A stretch of DNA of 17,740 nucleotides. It comes from CAZQDP01 sp964592375 (GTDB taxonomy: Bacteria > Bacillota > Clostridia > RUG12999). The position numbers were made by a program, and so were the translations under genes. The stretch covers positions 1-17,740 of the forward strand of contig CAZQDP010000055.1 of NCBI GenBank assembly GCA_964592375.1, in the 5' to 3' direction. Under the pieces are notes generated by a model, which was given only the letters and a program-made list of their open reading frames with translations, made no database searches and was not told the origin of the DNA. This document shows, one piece after another, positions 1 to 7,898 of the stretch; positions within the stretch are counted from its first letter, which is position 1, and each line of letters starts with the position of its first letter.

Positions 1-41
1 TAAAGTAGGGAAAATTGTTTGCCATAAACCGTCCGTTTTAG

Positions 42-2369
42 TTTACCAGTTACATCTTAAACGGTGAACTGTTTGAAACATCAATAGACACAGACGTTTT
101 TATTCCTAACGATTTTTTTAGTGAATCATCTGAAACAGGATTTTTAGATATCTTAGACAGATATAATTTTACAGTACACGAAAGCGACCCTATTGAAATT
201 GATGTAGGAATAGACCCTGAAATGTTGGGTGAAATATTTCAAAGGTTATTGGATGTAAAGACAAAAAAAGATACAGGTTCGTTTTATACTCCAAAAGAAA
301 TTGTGCATTATATGTGTACGGAAAGCTTAATAAATTATATTGCTAATGAAACAAAAGGGGAATTCGGGTATGTCAAAAATTTTGTAAATAAAATAAAATA
401 CGGTGAAAACATAGATGAGTATGAACTTAATTTTATTGAGAATGTAAAATCATGCCTTGAAACAATAACTGTATTAGATCCGGCTGTTGGTTCAGGAGCG
501 TTTCCTCTTGGAATGTTATTGGAAATTGTAAGGATTAAAAAGTTTCTTTCACAGGATGCAAGTAATTACCAACTAAAATTGCAAACCATTCAGAATTCTA
601 TATTCGGGGTAGATATACAGCCATCGGCGGTTGATATCACAAAATTGAGGCTAAACCTATCCTTAATAGTTGATGAAGAAATTTCAAATAGACAAATTAA
701 CCCTAAGGCATTACCGAATTTAAACTATAATATCTGCTGTGGCAATACCCTTATAAGCGAAGTGTGTGGCAAGGATATTGATGAATTGAATTTAAACAGT
801 AAAGAAACTGTCGAGCTTATTAGGAGCAGGGCAAGACTTTTTGATGCCCATACAAAAAAGGATAAAAGGGAATTGAAAGATGAAATATTAAAATTAGAGC
901 ATAAAGCAATTAAGGATATACTTGGAAAGGAATTTAATAATTACTTGATGTATGAATATGGGTCAACAAAACTGCAAAATCACTTCTTTATGAAGCTGAA
1001 CTTTCCACAAGTGTTCAAATCTAAAGGCGGCTTTGATGTTGTATTAGGGAATCCGCCGTATGTTGGACAAAAAGGAAATGCAGACCTGTTTGACAATTTT
1101 AAGAAAAGTATAAAATGGAGCTTGTTCTATGAAAGAAAACAAGACTTATACTATTACTTTATAGCGCAAGCTTTATTAATTTCAAATGCCACTTTACAAG
1201 TTTCTTATATAATACCTCCATATTTTTTGACCGCTACTGGTGCTCAAAAACTTAGAGATTTTATTTCTAAAAATAGTAGAATTAGAGCTATTGTCAATTT
1301 CACTGGAAACACACACATATTCGAAACAGCAAATATTAATAGCTTGATTTTATTTCTTGACAATGGAAATAAAAAGGAGTGTATTAATATTATTGAATCT
1401 GACAATAAAATAAATATAAGAAATTTCAATAATTACAAAAGTGCATATACCACTGCAGACTTAAACGCAAAACCATGGAACATATTTAAGGGTCAAAATG
1501 AGATTCAAATAAATAACAATGATATTGTTCCATTAAGTGATATTGCATCTATAACACCAGGAATTCAAACTGGTGCAGATAAATTGAGTAATTCTCATAT
1601 TTCTACATATGGTTTAATAAATGAAAATTACGTTAAAGATGAAGGTATATATGTTCTTAGTCAAGAAGAAGTATCTAAATTTGTTAATGATGAATTGAAT
1701 TTCATAAAACCCATGTATAAAAATTCAGATATTTCTAAATGGCACACCAATGAAAAAAATAGGTTATGGATGCTAATTACAAATGAAATTGATGATATAA
1801 GTATATATCCAAATATTAAATTACATTTATTAAAATATAGAATGATATTAGATGGAAGATACAGAAATTTTGCATTAAAAAATGCAGATAAAATGGGAAA
1901 ATGGTGGTTTCTATTTGGCTACAGACCAAATACGGACTTTAATGGCGAAAAAATCGTTAATGCAAACCGAGCAATATCTAATGTATTCTCCTTTTCAAAT
2001 TCTGCATTTTATTCAACGATGGATGTTTTTTACACTATCTTAAAAAACAATAAAGAGTTTTATATTAAATATATTCTTGCTATATTGAATTCAAAATTTA
2101 TTTTGCATTGGCTTAATAAAAATTGCAAAAAGAAAGGGAATATGTTTGAATTAATTACTGAACCTTTAGGGGAAATTCCAATAAAACGTTGCGATAAGAG
2201 GATTCAGAATAGATTTGTTGAAGTAGTTGATAAAATACTTGATATAAAGAAGCAGAACCCAATTGATGACATTTACGAGCTTGAAAAACAAATCGACCAA
2301 ATGGTTTATAAACTATACGGGTTAACCGAAGATGAAATTAGAATTATAGAGGAGAGTTCCAAATATTGA
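42..2369 (+). CDS. Eco57I-type (type IIG-like) adenine-N6 DNA methyltransferase, 5' end missing or disrupted
   Basis: This is the methyltransferase and target-recognition part of an Eco57I-like restriction-modification enzyme, which would methylate adenine in a specific DNA site. The frame is open from 42. It starts with the family signature around LNGELFE, then DPEMLGEIF, the SAM-binding motif VLDPAVGSGAF (about 470-505) and the catalytic NPPY motif (1050-1061). The C-terminal third resembles TaqI-like specificity domains (LAILNSKF). The first ATG, at 222, falls inside the conserved DPEMLG motif and has only a distant AGGA, so it is not the natural start. Upstream the frame meets TAG at 39-41 and 6-8, while another frame is open from 1 to 64. 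A frameshift, a 5' deletion or a sequencing error is therefore likely. The N-terminal region, where type IIG enzymes carry their nuclease, is not visible. The gene is clearly AT-richer than the genes to its right. The family is certain; functional status is unclear. Confidence 0.85.
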   Translation, partial: FTSYILNGELFETSIDTDVFIPNDFFSESSETGFLDILDRYNFTVHESDPIEIDVGIDPEMLGEIFQRLLDVKTKKDTGSFYTPKEIVHYMCTESLINYIANETKGEFGYVKNFVNKIKYGENIDEYELNFIENVKSCLETITVLDPAVGSGAFPLGMLLEIVRIKKFLSQDASNYQLKLQTIQNSIFGVDIQPSAVDITKLRLNLSLIVDEEISNRQINPKALPNLNYNICCGNTLISEVCGKDIDELNLNSKETVELIRSRARLFDAHTKKDKRELKDEILKLEHKAIKDILGKEFNNYLMYEYGSTKLQNHFFMKLNFPQVFKSKGGFDVVLGNPPYVGQKGNADLFDNFKKSIKWSLFYERKQDLYYYFIAQALLISNATLQVSYIIPPYFLTATGAQKLRDFISKNSRIRAIVNFTGNTHIFETANINSLILFLDNGNKKECINIIESDNKINIRNFNNYKSAYTTADLNAKPWNIFKGQNEIQINNNDIVPLSDIASITPGIQTGADKLSNSHISTYGLINENYVKDEGIYVLSQEEVSKFVNDELNFIKPMYKNSDISKWHTNEKNRLWMLITNEIDDISIYPNIKLHLLKYRMILDGRYRNFALKNADKMGKWWFLFGYRPNTDFNGEKIVNANRAISNVFSFSNSAFYSTMDVFYTILKNNKEFYIKYILAILNSKFILHWLNKNCKKKGNMFELITEPLGEIPIKRCDKRIQNRFVEVVDKILDIKKQNPIDDIYELEKQIDQMVYKLYGLTEDEIRIIEESSKY

Positions 2370-3106
2370 ATATTGATAATTTAATACAACAAGGCTGTAC
2401 AGTAAAATCCAAATGTTACAAAACGTCGACCATAGCTCCATCATACATTTCAGGAGAAGACTATGAAAAATGGATACGGATATCAATAAGATTTTTAGAA
2501 CAAAACTATCCTAATGACACATTTACAAATGACTTTAGAGAAGTCGGGTTGATTGCTAATGGAAATGGTATTAAATATTTTGATAAGATGATTGCAATAT
2601 TAGATGCGATTAAGCAAATGCCAGGCTCATCCAAAACTAATGACATAATGCCGGTTATTAAATCTATCTGCAATAATTTCAATAAATGTGCAAAACAATT
2701 GCTAAACAGGCGCAAAGAGAATGGGAAAATTAGAGAAACTGTGAAGATTACTGATGAGTATGATGTTCAAGATTTGCTACATAGTATATTGAAATTGTTT
2801 GTTAATGATATAAGAACGGAGGATTATGTGCCAAGTTATGCCGGAGGTAATTCGAGGATTGATTTTTATTTGCCGGAATATAAAACCTATATTGAAACTA
2901 AAATGACTCGAGATAAATTAAAAGATAAGGAAATTGGAGAAGAACTATTAATAGATATTGGCAGGTACAGCGGAAAGTGTGATACTTTAATCTGCTTTAT
3001 TTATGATATTGGAAATCATCTACAAAATCCGTATGGTTTAATAACTGATTTAGAAAGCAAAAGTACATCAGAACTCAGTGTTAAGGTTTATATTTCGCCA
3101 ATATAA
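2366..3106 (+). CDS. PD-(D/E)xK nuclease, DpnII/MboI-like, partner of the methyltransferase
   Basis: A 246-residue protein with a restriction-endonuclease-like fold in its C-terminal half. The visible catalytic signature is D166 in SRIDFYLP, followed by E177-x-K179 in IETKM. After it comes the conserved block DKEIGEELLIDIGRY and a CDTLICFIYD strand, as seen in DpnII/MboI-type nuclease domains of defence loci. The N-terminal half is helical and unassigned. The TTG start overlaps the TGA of the methyltransferase gene. AGGAG at 2350-2354 lies 11 bases upstream and no other in-frame start is near, so the two genes are translationally coupled. The context makes it the cleavage or effector subunit of the adjoining methyltransferase, but it could also be a separate effector. 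The gene is intact and shares the AT-rich composition of its neighbour. The domain call rests on motifs recalled from memory, not on a search. Confidence 0.75.
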   Translation: MNIDNLIQQGCTVKSKCYKTSTIAPSYISGEDYEKWIRISIRFLEQNYPNDTFTNDFREVGLIANGNGIKYFDKMIAILDAIKQMPGSSKTNDIMPVIKSICNNFNKCAKQLLNRRKENGKIRETVKITDEYDVQDLLHSILKLFVNDIRTEDYVPSYAGGNSRIDFYLPEYKTYIETKMTRDKLKDKEIGEELLIDIGRYSGKCDTLICFIYDIGNHLQNPYGLITDLESKSTSELSVKVYISPI

Positions 3107-3111
3107 CATTT

Positions 3112-3150
3112 AAAAGCAGTGGTTGGAACCTTCCAAACCACTGCTTTTTC
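3112..3150. terminator. Bidirectional intrinsic terminator between the convergent R-M and sulfur operons
   Basis: A long stem pairs AAAAGCAGTGGTT-GGAA with TTCCAAACCACTGCTTTT, with one bulged base and a two-base loop. T-runs follow on both strands (TTTTTC on plus, TTTT on minus). It sits just after the nuclease stop and just after the tlpA-like stop, so it can serve both converging transcripts. Confidence 0.85.
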
Positions 3151-3168
3151 TGTAAAAATAAAATGCTA

Positions 3169-3747
3169 CTATTCACCATCTAAAACTTGCGCAATGCCAT
3201 TTCGAAGCACAGCTTCGCTAATCATGCCTTGGCGGCCGCCCACGACATTTTGGTTTTTGTCAATAAAATAGGTGGTGGGAATGGACTGTACCTGATAGGT
3301 ACTGCCGGCGATGCCTTGCGTATCTAGAAGCACATGGAAGGAAAATTGATTGTCGCGAATATATTTTCTCGCGTCTGCCTCTGTCTCTTTTCCGGTGGTG
3401 AGATTGACCATGATAAATGCAATATTGGGGTTATCCTTATATTCCAGCATTACTTTATGGAAATCTGGCATTTCTGCCTTGCAGGGCGGGCACCAAGAGG
3501 CCCAGAAGTTGAGCACAACGGCTTTGCCCTTATAGTCGGATAGGCTCACGGTTTTCCCCTCCAAATTTTGAAGCGTAAAATCCATGGCAGGAATGCTCTT
3601 CGCTTTGGCGGCGCTCTGTGGGGGAGGGGTACTTTTCGCCTCATTTTTATTCAGATCCACAACCAAGGTGGAATATACATATCCGGCTCCTACAAAAGCG
3701 AAAACCACCAGGAGTATGATGAGTATTACCTTCACTTTTTTATCCAT
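3169..3747 (-). CDS. TlpA/ResA-like membrane-anchored thioredoxin
   Basis: A thiol-disulfide oxidoreductase held outside the membrane by one N-terminal helix (about residues 6-26). It is followed by a Pro/Ala/Lys-rich linker and a thioredoxin/AhpC-TSA fold. The active site WCPPC has C86 and C89, and the cis-proline strand reads SIPTTYFID. The ATG at 3747 gives 192 residues, with GAAAGG 12 bases upstream. A TTG at 3759 would add four residues but sits against that ribosome site, so it is unlikely. The family reduces disulfides in cytochrome c maturation, spore or envelope proteins, using electrons from CcdA. Here ccdA is directly upstream (27-base gap), which supports that partnership. No cytochrome c maturation gene is visible, so the substrate may be other surface thiols or sulfur compounds. 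It is the last gene of the operon. Confidence 0.9.
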   Translation of the reverse strand: MDKKVKVILIILLVVFAFVGAGYVYSTLVVDLNKNEAKSTPPPQSAAKAKSIPAMDFTLQNLEGKTVSLSDYKGKAVVLNFWASWCPPCKAEMPDFHKVMLEYKDNPNIAFIMVNLTTGKETEADARKYIRDNQFSFHVLLDTQGIAGSTYQVQSIPTTYFIDKNQNVVGGRQGMISEAVLRNGIAQVLDGE

Positions 3748-3774
3748 TGCAAAGCCCAACCTTTCATTTTGTTG

Positions 3775-4440
3775 CTATAGCAAAAGGCCAATGACCTTAT
3801 TGAGTAGTCCGCTCATGAGCAGCAAGCCCATGAGAATGAGAAAAATGCCGGAGCCCATGGTGATGATTTGATAATGGCGCTTCATCCATGAAAAGGCATG
3901 CTCTAGCTTATCCATAATCAGAGCGGATAGGATGAAAGGCAGCCCAAGGCCTAAGCAAAAGAGCAGCAGCATTACCAGTCCTTGCCCCATGGTTGCGGCA
4001 TTTGCCGCACTCATCATGGCCATGCCCAAAAAGGTACCCACGCAGGGCGACCAGCTAAAGGCAAACACAATCCCCATCAGTACGCTGGGCCAGAAGCGGC
4101 CGTGGGAAATTTTCACTTCTGGCCTTGCGGTCATATCCAGTAGCTTTAGTCTAACAAGCCCGGTGAACTGAAGGCCAAATAAGATCAAAATCAGCCCGCC
4201 GAGGATGTTGACAATCTGCAAATATCGCCCGGTAAGTTGCAAAAATCCTGCGCCTACTCCCAAAAGCATAAAAACAAGCGTAAAACCTGCCACAAAACCT
4301 GCCGCATTGGATAAGAGTCTGCTCTTTCCGGTGCCGGTCATATTGCCGGAGAGATACGTCAGATAAATGGGCAAAAGCGGCAATATGCAAGGGGAGATAA
4401 ATGCTAAAAATCCTTCTAAAAACGATAAAATGTAAACCAT
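3775..4440 (-). CDS. ccdA: CcdA-type thiol transporter (cytochrome c biogenesis protein, short form)
   Basis: A 221-residue polytopic membrane protein with about six hydrophobic segments. It moves reducing equivalents from cytoplasmic thioredoxin across the membrane to an extracytoplasmic partner. Both redox cysteines are visible: C18 in FISPCILPLLP and C133 in FSWSPCVGTFLG, each in the expected helix-breaking proline context. The chosen ATG at 4440 follows the upstream TAA by one base. There is no good ribosome site of its own, so translation is probably coupled to the fusion gene. A longer in-frame start at 4503 would add 21 polar residues out of keeping with the family and would overlap the upstream gene, so it is rejected. 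The TlpA-like protein downstream is the obvious electron acceptor. Confidence 0.92.
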   Translation of the reverse strand: MVYILSFLEGFLAFISPCILPLLPIYLTYLSGNMTGTGKSRLLSNAAGFVAGFTLVFMLLGVGAGFLQLTGRYLQIVNILGGLILILFGLQFTGLVRLKLLDMTARPEVKISHGRFWPSVLMGIVFAFSWSPCVGTFLGMAMMSAANAATMGQGLVMLLLFCLGLGLPFILSALIMDKLEHAFSWMKRHYQIITMGSGIFLILMGLLLMSGLLNKVIGLLL

Positions 4441-4441
4441 A

Positions 4442-6871
4442 TTATATAAACAATGACATATCCGATTCCTCGGCATTTGCCAGCATCGCAGCAGCTCCTC
4501 CAAGCTTCACGCCATCAATCAGCTCTTCTGCCTTAATACCCATCACATCCATGCTCATGGTACAGGCAATCAGCTCCACGCCGTTATCCTGAGCGGACTG
4601 AATGAGCTCTAAAAGAGAGGCTACATTCTTCTTTTTCATCACCATGCGGATCATCATGCTACCCATGCCGAGCATATTCATTTTGGATAACGTAAGCTTT
4701 TCGGTTCCTCTTGGCATCATCATTCCAAACATTCTACTTAAAATATCTTTTTTTACCTTCACATTTTTTGGTCTTCTTAGAATATTTAGCCCCCAAAACG
4801 TAAAGAACATCTGTACACGCCGTCCCATAGAAGCTGCCGCATTGGCAATAATAAAGGAAGCAATGGCTTTATCGAGATCACCTGAGAACACAATGAGATT
4901 TTTGGCATCATTTTTAACCATCGTAGAGCAAGCAGCAGGATCCTGAGAGGCCTTGATTACCGTGGCTTTTGAAATGCCTTTTTCACTTTGCATGCCGCCA
5001 AATAAATTGCCTGTTCGCTTGCACCAGGCTTCCACATCACAGGCAAAAGCAGGATCCGTGGTGGTAATTTCAATAATATCGCCGTCCAAAGCCGATTTTA
5101 CCGCTTCTGAAAGTTTCATAATCGGCCCGGGACATTGCAAGCCGCTGGCATTAATCTCAATTTTATTGCCAAGGGGACGCTGGGTTTCAGAGTCTACCAT
5201 GGGCATTTTGCTCGCTGATGGTGCGCCCATAGTGCCGAATATGGTTTTATACAAACGATAGCCGCCCGAAAGATTGTAACAATCAAATCCGTTTTGGGTT
5301 AAGATGCGGCAAGCAATATAGCCGCGAAGGCCTATTTGGCAAGTCACATAGACCGGCTTTGACTTATCTATCTCGCCCAAACGATCGCGAAGGTTGTCGA
5401 GCGGGATATTGATAAAACCCTCCATGGCGCCATTTTCAAATTCTTGATTTGTGCGCACATCCAGTAAGGTGGATTTTGCGCTATCAAGCCCTTTTACATC
5501 ATGCCAATGAAAAGGTTTCACCTTGCCGCTCATAATATTTTGTGCCACATATCCGGCCATATTCACAGGATCCTTGGCTGAAGAGAAGGGCGGTGCATAG
5601 CACAGCTCAAGTTTTGTGAGCTCTTGTGCACTCATGCCGGCACGCATGGCAGTGGCGATGACATCACAACGTTTGTCCACGCCTTCATAGCCGGTAATCT
5701 GCGCCCCCAAAATTCGACCGGACTCCTTTTCCCATATCAGTTTTAAAGACATATTCACAGCTCCCGGATAATAGCTTGCATGAGAAGCAGAATACGTAAA
5801 GGACTTTTCGTAAGCAATGCCCTTTGCCTTTGCACGTGCTTCGTTTATGCCGGTGCATGCTACTGTCATATCAAAGCATTTTAAAATAGCGGTGCCTTGA
5901 GTAGCTTCATATTCTGAAGTGATGCCGCAAATGTGGTCTGCCGTAATTCTGCCTTGCCTATTTGCCGGACCGGCAAGGGGAATAAAGCTTGCATCTCCTG
6001 TAACAAAATCACTTACAAGCACAGCATCACCCACCGCATAGATATCCGGATGAGAGGTTTGCATATGCGAATTCACCAGGATACTGCCTTTTTCGCTCAC
6101 AGACAAGCCGGCATTTTTAGCAAGCTGCCCTTCCGGGCGCACACCGGCTGCCATGATTAACATATCTGTATCAATGCGTCTATCCGTCAGTTCAAGCTCC
6201 AAGCCGGAAGGACCCTGCGAAATGGACGTTAAACTGGTTCCAAGCAGCAGATGAACACCTTTTGACTGAATGTGTCCATGCAGTTCGCATGCCATATCAT
6301 AATCAAGGGGGGCAATGATATGATCGGAAAGCTCCACAATGGTTACATCCATTCCTGCACTATGCAGATTTTCTGCCATTTCAATACCAATATATCCGCC
6401 GCCCACCACCACTGCGGAGCGGGGTTTTTTTGTATCTACAAATTCCTTTATCCTCAAGGTATCGGGTATGCTTCTGAGGGTAAACGCCCTGTCGCTATCC
6501 GCGCCGGGAATAGGGAGGCACATAGGCTCTGCACCAGGAGATAACACCAGTTTATCATAGCTTTCCTGATACTGCGTACCTGTTTTTAAATCCTTGATGG
6601 TGAGCGTTTTACTTTCAGGAGAAATAGAAATCGCCTCGGATAAAATGCGCACATCCACGTTAAATCTCGCATGAAAGCTGGCGGGTGTTTGCAAGGTTAA
6701 ATGCTCCTTATCCTTAATCACGCCGCCGATATAATATGGCAGGCCACAATTGGCATAAGAAATATATTCTCCGCGCTCTACCATTACAATCTCTGCAGTT
6801 TCATTTAGGCGCCTTAGTCTTGCCGCCGTGGAGGCCCCTCCTGCGACACCGCCGATAATCACTATTTTCAT
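4442..6871 (-). CDS. CoA-disulfide/persulfide reductase fused to rhodanese, TusA and DsrE-like domains
   Basis: An 809-residue four-part cytoplasmic sulfur-handling enzyme. Residues 1 to about 445 form a CoA-disulfide-reductase-type flavoprotein: FAD motif GGVAGGAS, active-site C42 in SYANCGLPYY, a second dinucleotide fold near VVVGGGYIGIE, and the C-terminal dimerisation domain. About 455-545 is a rhodanese domain with C511 in TCQIGLR. About 565-640 is a TusA/SirA domain with C580 in the LQCPGP motif. About 660-809 is a DsrE2-like domain (FFTFWGLNILRR) with a conserved-looking C770 in ACTMSMDVMG. Related fusions reduce CoA disulfide, CoA persulfide or polysulfide with NAD(P)H, and the carrier domains can pass sulfane sulfur between cysteines. 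The ATG at 6871 has GAGGGTG six bases upstream; the ATG at 6886 lies within that site and is rejected. It is the first gene of an operon with ccdA and tlpA. Domain content is clear; the physiological substrate is inferred. Confidence 0.92.
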   Translation of the reverse strand: MKIVIIGGVAGGASTAARLRRLNETAEIVMVERGEYISYANCGLPYYIGGVIKDKEHLTLQTPASFHARFNVDVRILSEAISISPESKTLTIKDLKTGTQYQESYDKLVLSPGAEPMCLPIPGADSDRAFTLRSIPDTLRIKEFVDTKKPRSAVVVGGGYIGIEMAENLHSAGMDVTIVELSDHIIAPLDYDMACELHGHIQSKGVHLLLGTSLTSISQGPSGLELELTDRRIDTDMLIMAAGVRPEGQLAKNAGLSVSEKGSILVNSHMQTSHPDIYAVGDAVLVSDFVTGDASFIPLAGPANRQGRITADHICGITSEYEATQGTAILKCFDMTVACTGINEARAKAKGIAYEKSFTYSASHASYYPGAVNMSLKLIWEKESGRILGAQITGYEGVDKRCDVIATAMRAGMSAQELTKLELCYAPPFSSAKDPVNMAGYVAQNIMSGKVKPFHWHDVKGLDSAKSTLLDVRTNQEFENGAMEGFINIPLDNLRDRLGEIDKSKPVYVTCQIGLRGYIACRILTQNGFDCYNLSGGYRLYKTIFGTMGAPSASKMPMVDSETQRPLGNKIEINASGLQCPGPIMKLSEAVKSALDGDIIEITTTDPAFACDVEAWCKRTGNLFGGMQSEKGISKATVIKASQDPAACSTMVKNDAKNLIVFSGDLDKAIASFIIANAAASMGRRVQMFFTFWGLNILRRPKNVKVKKDILSRMFGMMMPRGTEKLTLSKMNMLGMGSMMIRMVMKKKNVASLLELIQSAQDNGVELIACTMSMDVMGIKAEELIDGVKLGGAAAMLANAEESDMSLFI

Positions 6872-6905
6872 ATCATTCACCCTCATTTATATTATATTTA
6901 TTGAT

Positions 6906-6911
6906 ATTATA
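6906..6911 (-). promoter_or_regulatory. -10 element for the sulfur operon
   Basis: A perfect TATAAT on the minus strand, 34 bases before the ATG at 6871, predicts transcription start near 6899. No recognisable -35 is present at 17 bases (CATAAG), which suggests the promoter depends on an activator. Confidence 0.6.
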
Positions 6912-6932
6912 CCACACATAGGTGCACGCTTA

Positions 6933-6947
6933 TGTGATAAAGTCACA
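6933..6947. promoter_or_regulatory. CRP/FNR-family-like operator upstream of the sulfur operon
   Basis: A perfect dyad TGTGA-TAAAG-TCACA resembles half-sites of the CRP/FNR superfamily, though with five rather than six central bases. Its centre (6940) is about 41 bases upstream of the start predicted from the -10 at 6906-6911. That is the class II activator position, and it covers where a -35 should be. The binding protein is not identified; the role is inferred. Confidence 0.5.
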
Positions 6948-7189
6948 AAACGCCGCTCATGATGAATTTCTAACCATATTGCCATGGCACAATGATTGCA
7001 ACCATGTGCTACCAAACCTATTCTACCATTCGTAAGCGGCTATGTCAATGCATCCTACTTTCTAACCTTCAAAGATTATCTTTTGCGTAAAATAACAGTT
7101 TTAGACATAACAGTTAAAAATACATGAATGCTCATAGAAAAGATACTACAAATTTTTTGAATGATATGCTCATAATTATATGAAATAGT

Positions 7190-7220
7190 TAAAAATGAGC
7201 AGGCATTCCTGCCTGCTCAT
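7190..7220 (-). terminator. Intrinsic terminator of the pit/DUF47 operon
   Basis: A perfect 11-base stem ATGAGCAGGCA / TGCCTGCTCAT with a four-base loop is followed on the minus strand by TTTTT (7194-7190). No T-run follows on the plus strand, so it acts on minus-strand transcription ending after the DUF47 gene. Confidence 0.85.
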
Positions 7221-7269
7221 GAGAATAACTTATTTATCAATCGCTATTGCCATATACAAAATTATTAAA

Positions 7270-7884
7270 TCAACTGTTTTTCATTATAACGCCTTCCATA
7301 ACATCGGCTACATTCTCGGTAGCATCCAGCACTTCCTCTAAAGTGTCAAAAATACTTTTCCACTTTACAACTTCCAGTACATCCTTTTCATTTGCAAAAA
7401 GATTTTGGATAGTTTCCTGGTAAAGCGTATCGCCCTCTTCTTCAATATGATTGATTTCAACCAATAAAGCCGGTAACTTTTTTGACTTTTTAAAGTGTTT
7501 AAATTCAATGGTTGCTTCTACCAAGGCCGCACAGCTTTTTTCAATCAGCTTTACCAACTCTTTTGCCTCAGGACGAATGCTACGGATGGAAAGCATTTTA
7601 AACATAATTGCAACTTCATCAATGGTATCAATGGTTTCTTCGATATATCTTGCGATTTCCAATATATCCTCTCGTTCAATGGGGGTGATGAAAGAACGAT
7701 TGAGATGGTCATACAAGGTATGGTAGAGCGTATCTCCCTCGTGCTCAATTTCATGGATTTCTTTTGCATCCAACATGTAATTTTCCGTACTACACAGCAT
7801 TGTGCTTAGCTTTTGTGCAGCCTTATCACATACCTTTGCAGCATCAATAAAGAGATCAAAGTAGTTCACATCTTTTGTTTTCAT
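7270..7884 (-). CDS. DUF47 family PhoU-like phosphate transport accessory protein
   Basis: A 204-residue, mostly helical cytoplasmic protein of the DUF47/PhoU-like family. It has the repeated acidic motifs IHEIEHEGDTLYHTLYD and INHIEEEGDTLYQETIQ, one in each half. These are the E-x-x-x-D metal-binding helices of PhoU-type bundles, with length typical of the family. Members are nearly always encoded next to PiT permeases and are thought to regulate phosphate uptake. That arrangement holds here: pit is 14 bases upstream on the same strand. The ATG at 7884 has a clear TTGAGGTG ribosome site. It is the last gene before the terminator at 7190-7220. Confidence 0.92.
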   Translation of the reverse strand: MKTKDVNYFDLFIDAAKVCDKAAQKLSTMLCSTENYMLDAKEIHEIEHEGDTLYHTLYDHLNRSFITPIEREDILEIARYIEETIDTIDEVAIMFKMLSIRSIRPEAKELVKLIEKSCAALVEATIEFKHFKKSKKLPALLVEINHIEEEGDTLYQETIQNLFANEKDVLEVVKWKSIFDTLEEVLDATENVADVMEGVIMKNS

Positions 7885-7898
7885 ATTGGCACCTCAAT

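Larger units (their letters stand above)
6872..7269. other. Intergenic region between the sulfur operon and the phosphate operon
   Basis: About 400 bases without a gene. Left part: promoter and operator of the sulfur operon, plus a CACATA/TATGTG inverted pair (6915-6936). Middle: a perfect palindrome TGCCATGGCA (6980-6989) and a distant pair GCCGCT/AGCGGC (6952-6957 and 7035-7040) that could close a long loop. Right end: the terminator of the phosphate operon. From about 7041 to 7189 I see only AT-rich sequence. Confidence 0.5.

Noticed and set aside
222..2369. Reading the methyltransferase as a complete gene starting at ATG 222
   Set aside because: The ATG lies inside the conserved DPEMLG block, and family-like sequence (LNGELFE and onwards) is encoded upstream in the same frame to 42.
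4441..4503. A 21-residue N-terminal extension of CcdA
   Set aside because: It overlaps the fusion gene, is polar and cysteine-containing, and family members start directly at the first membrane helix.
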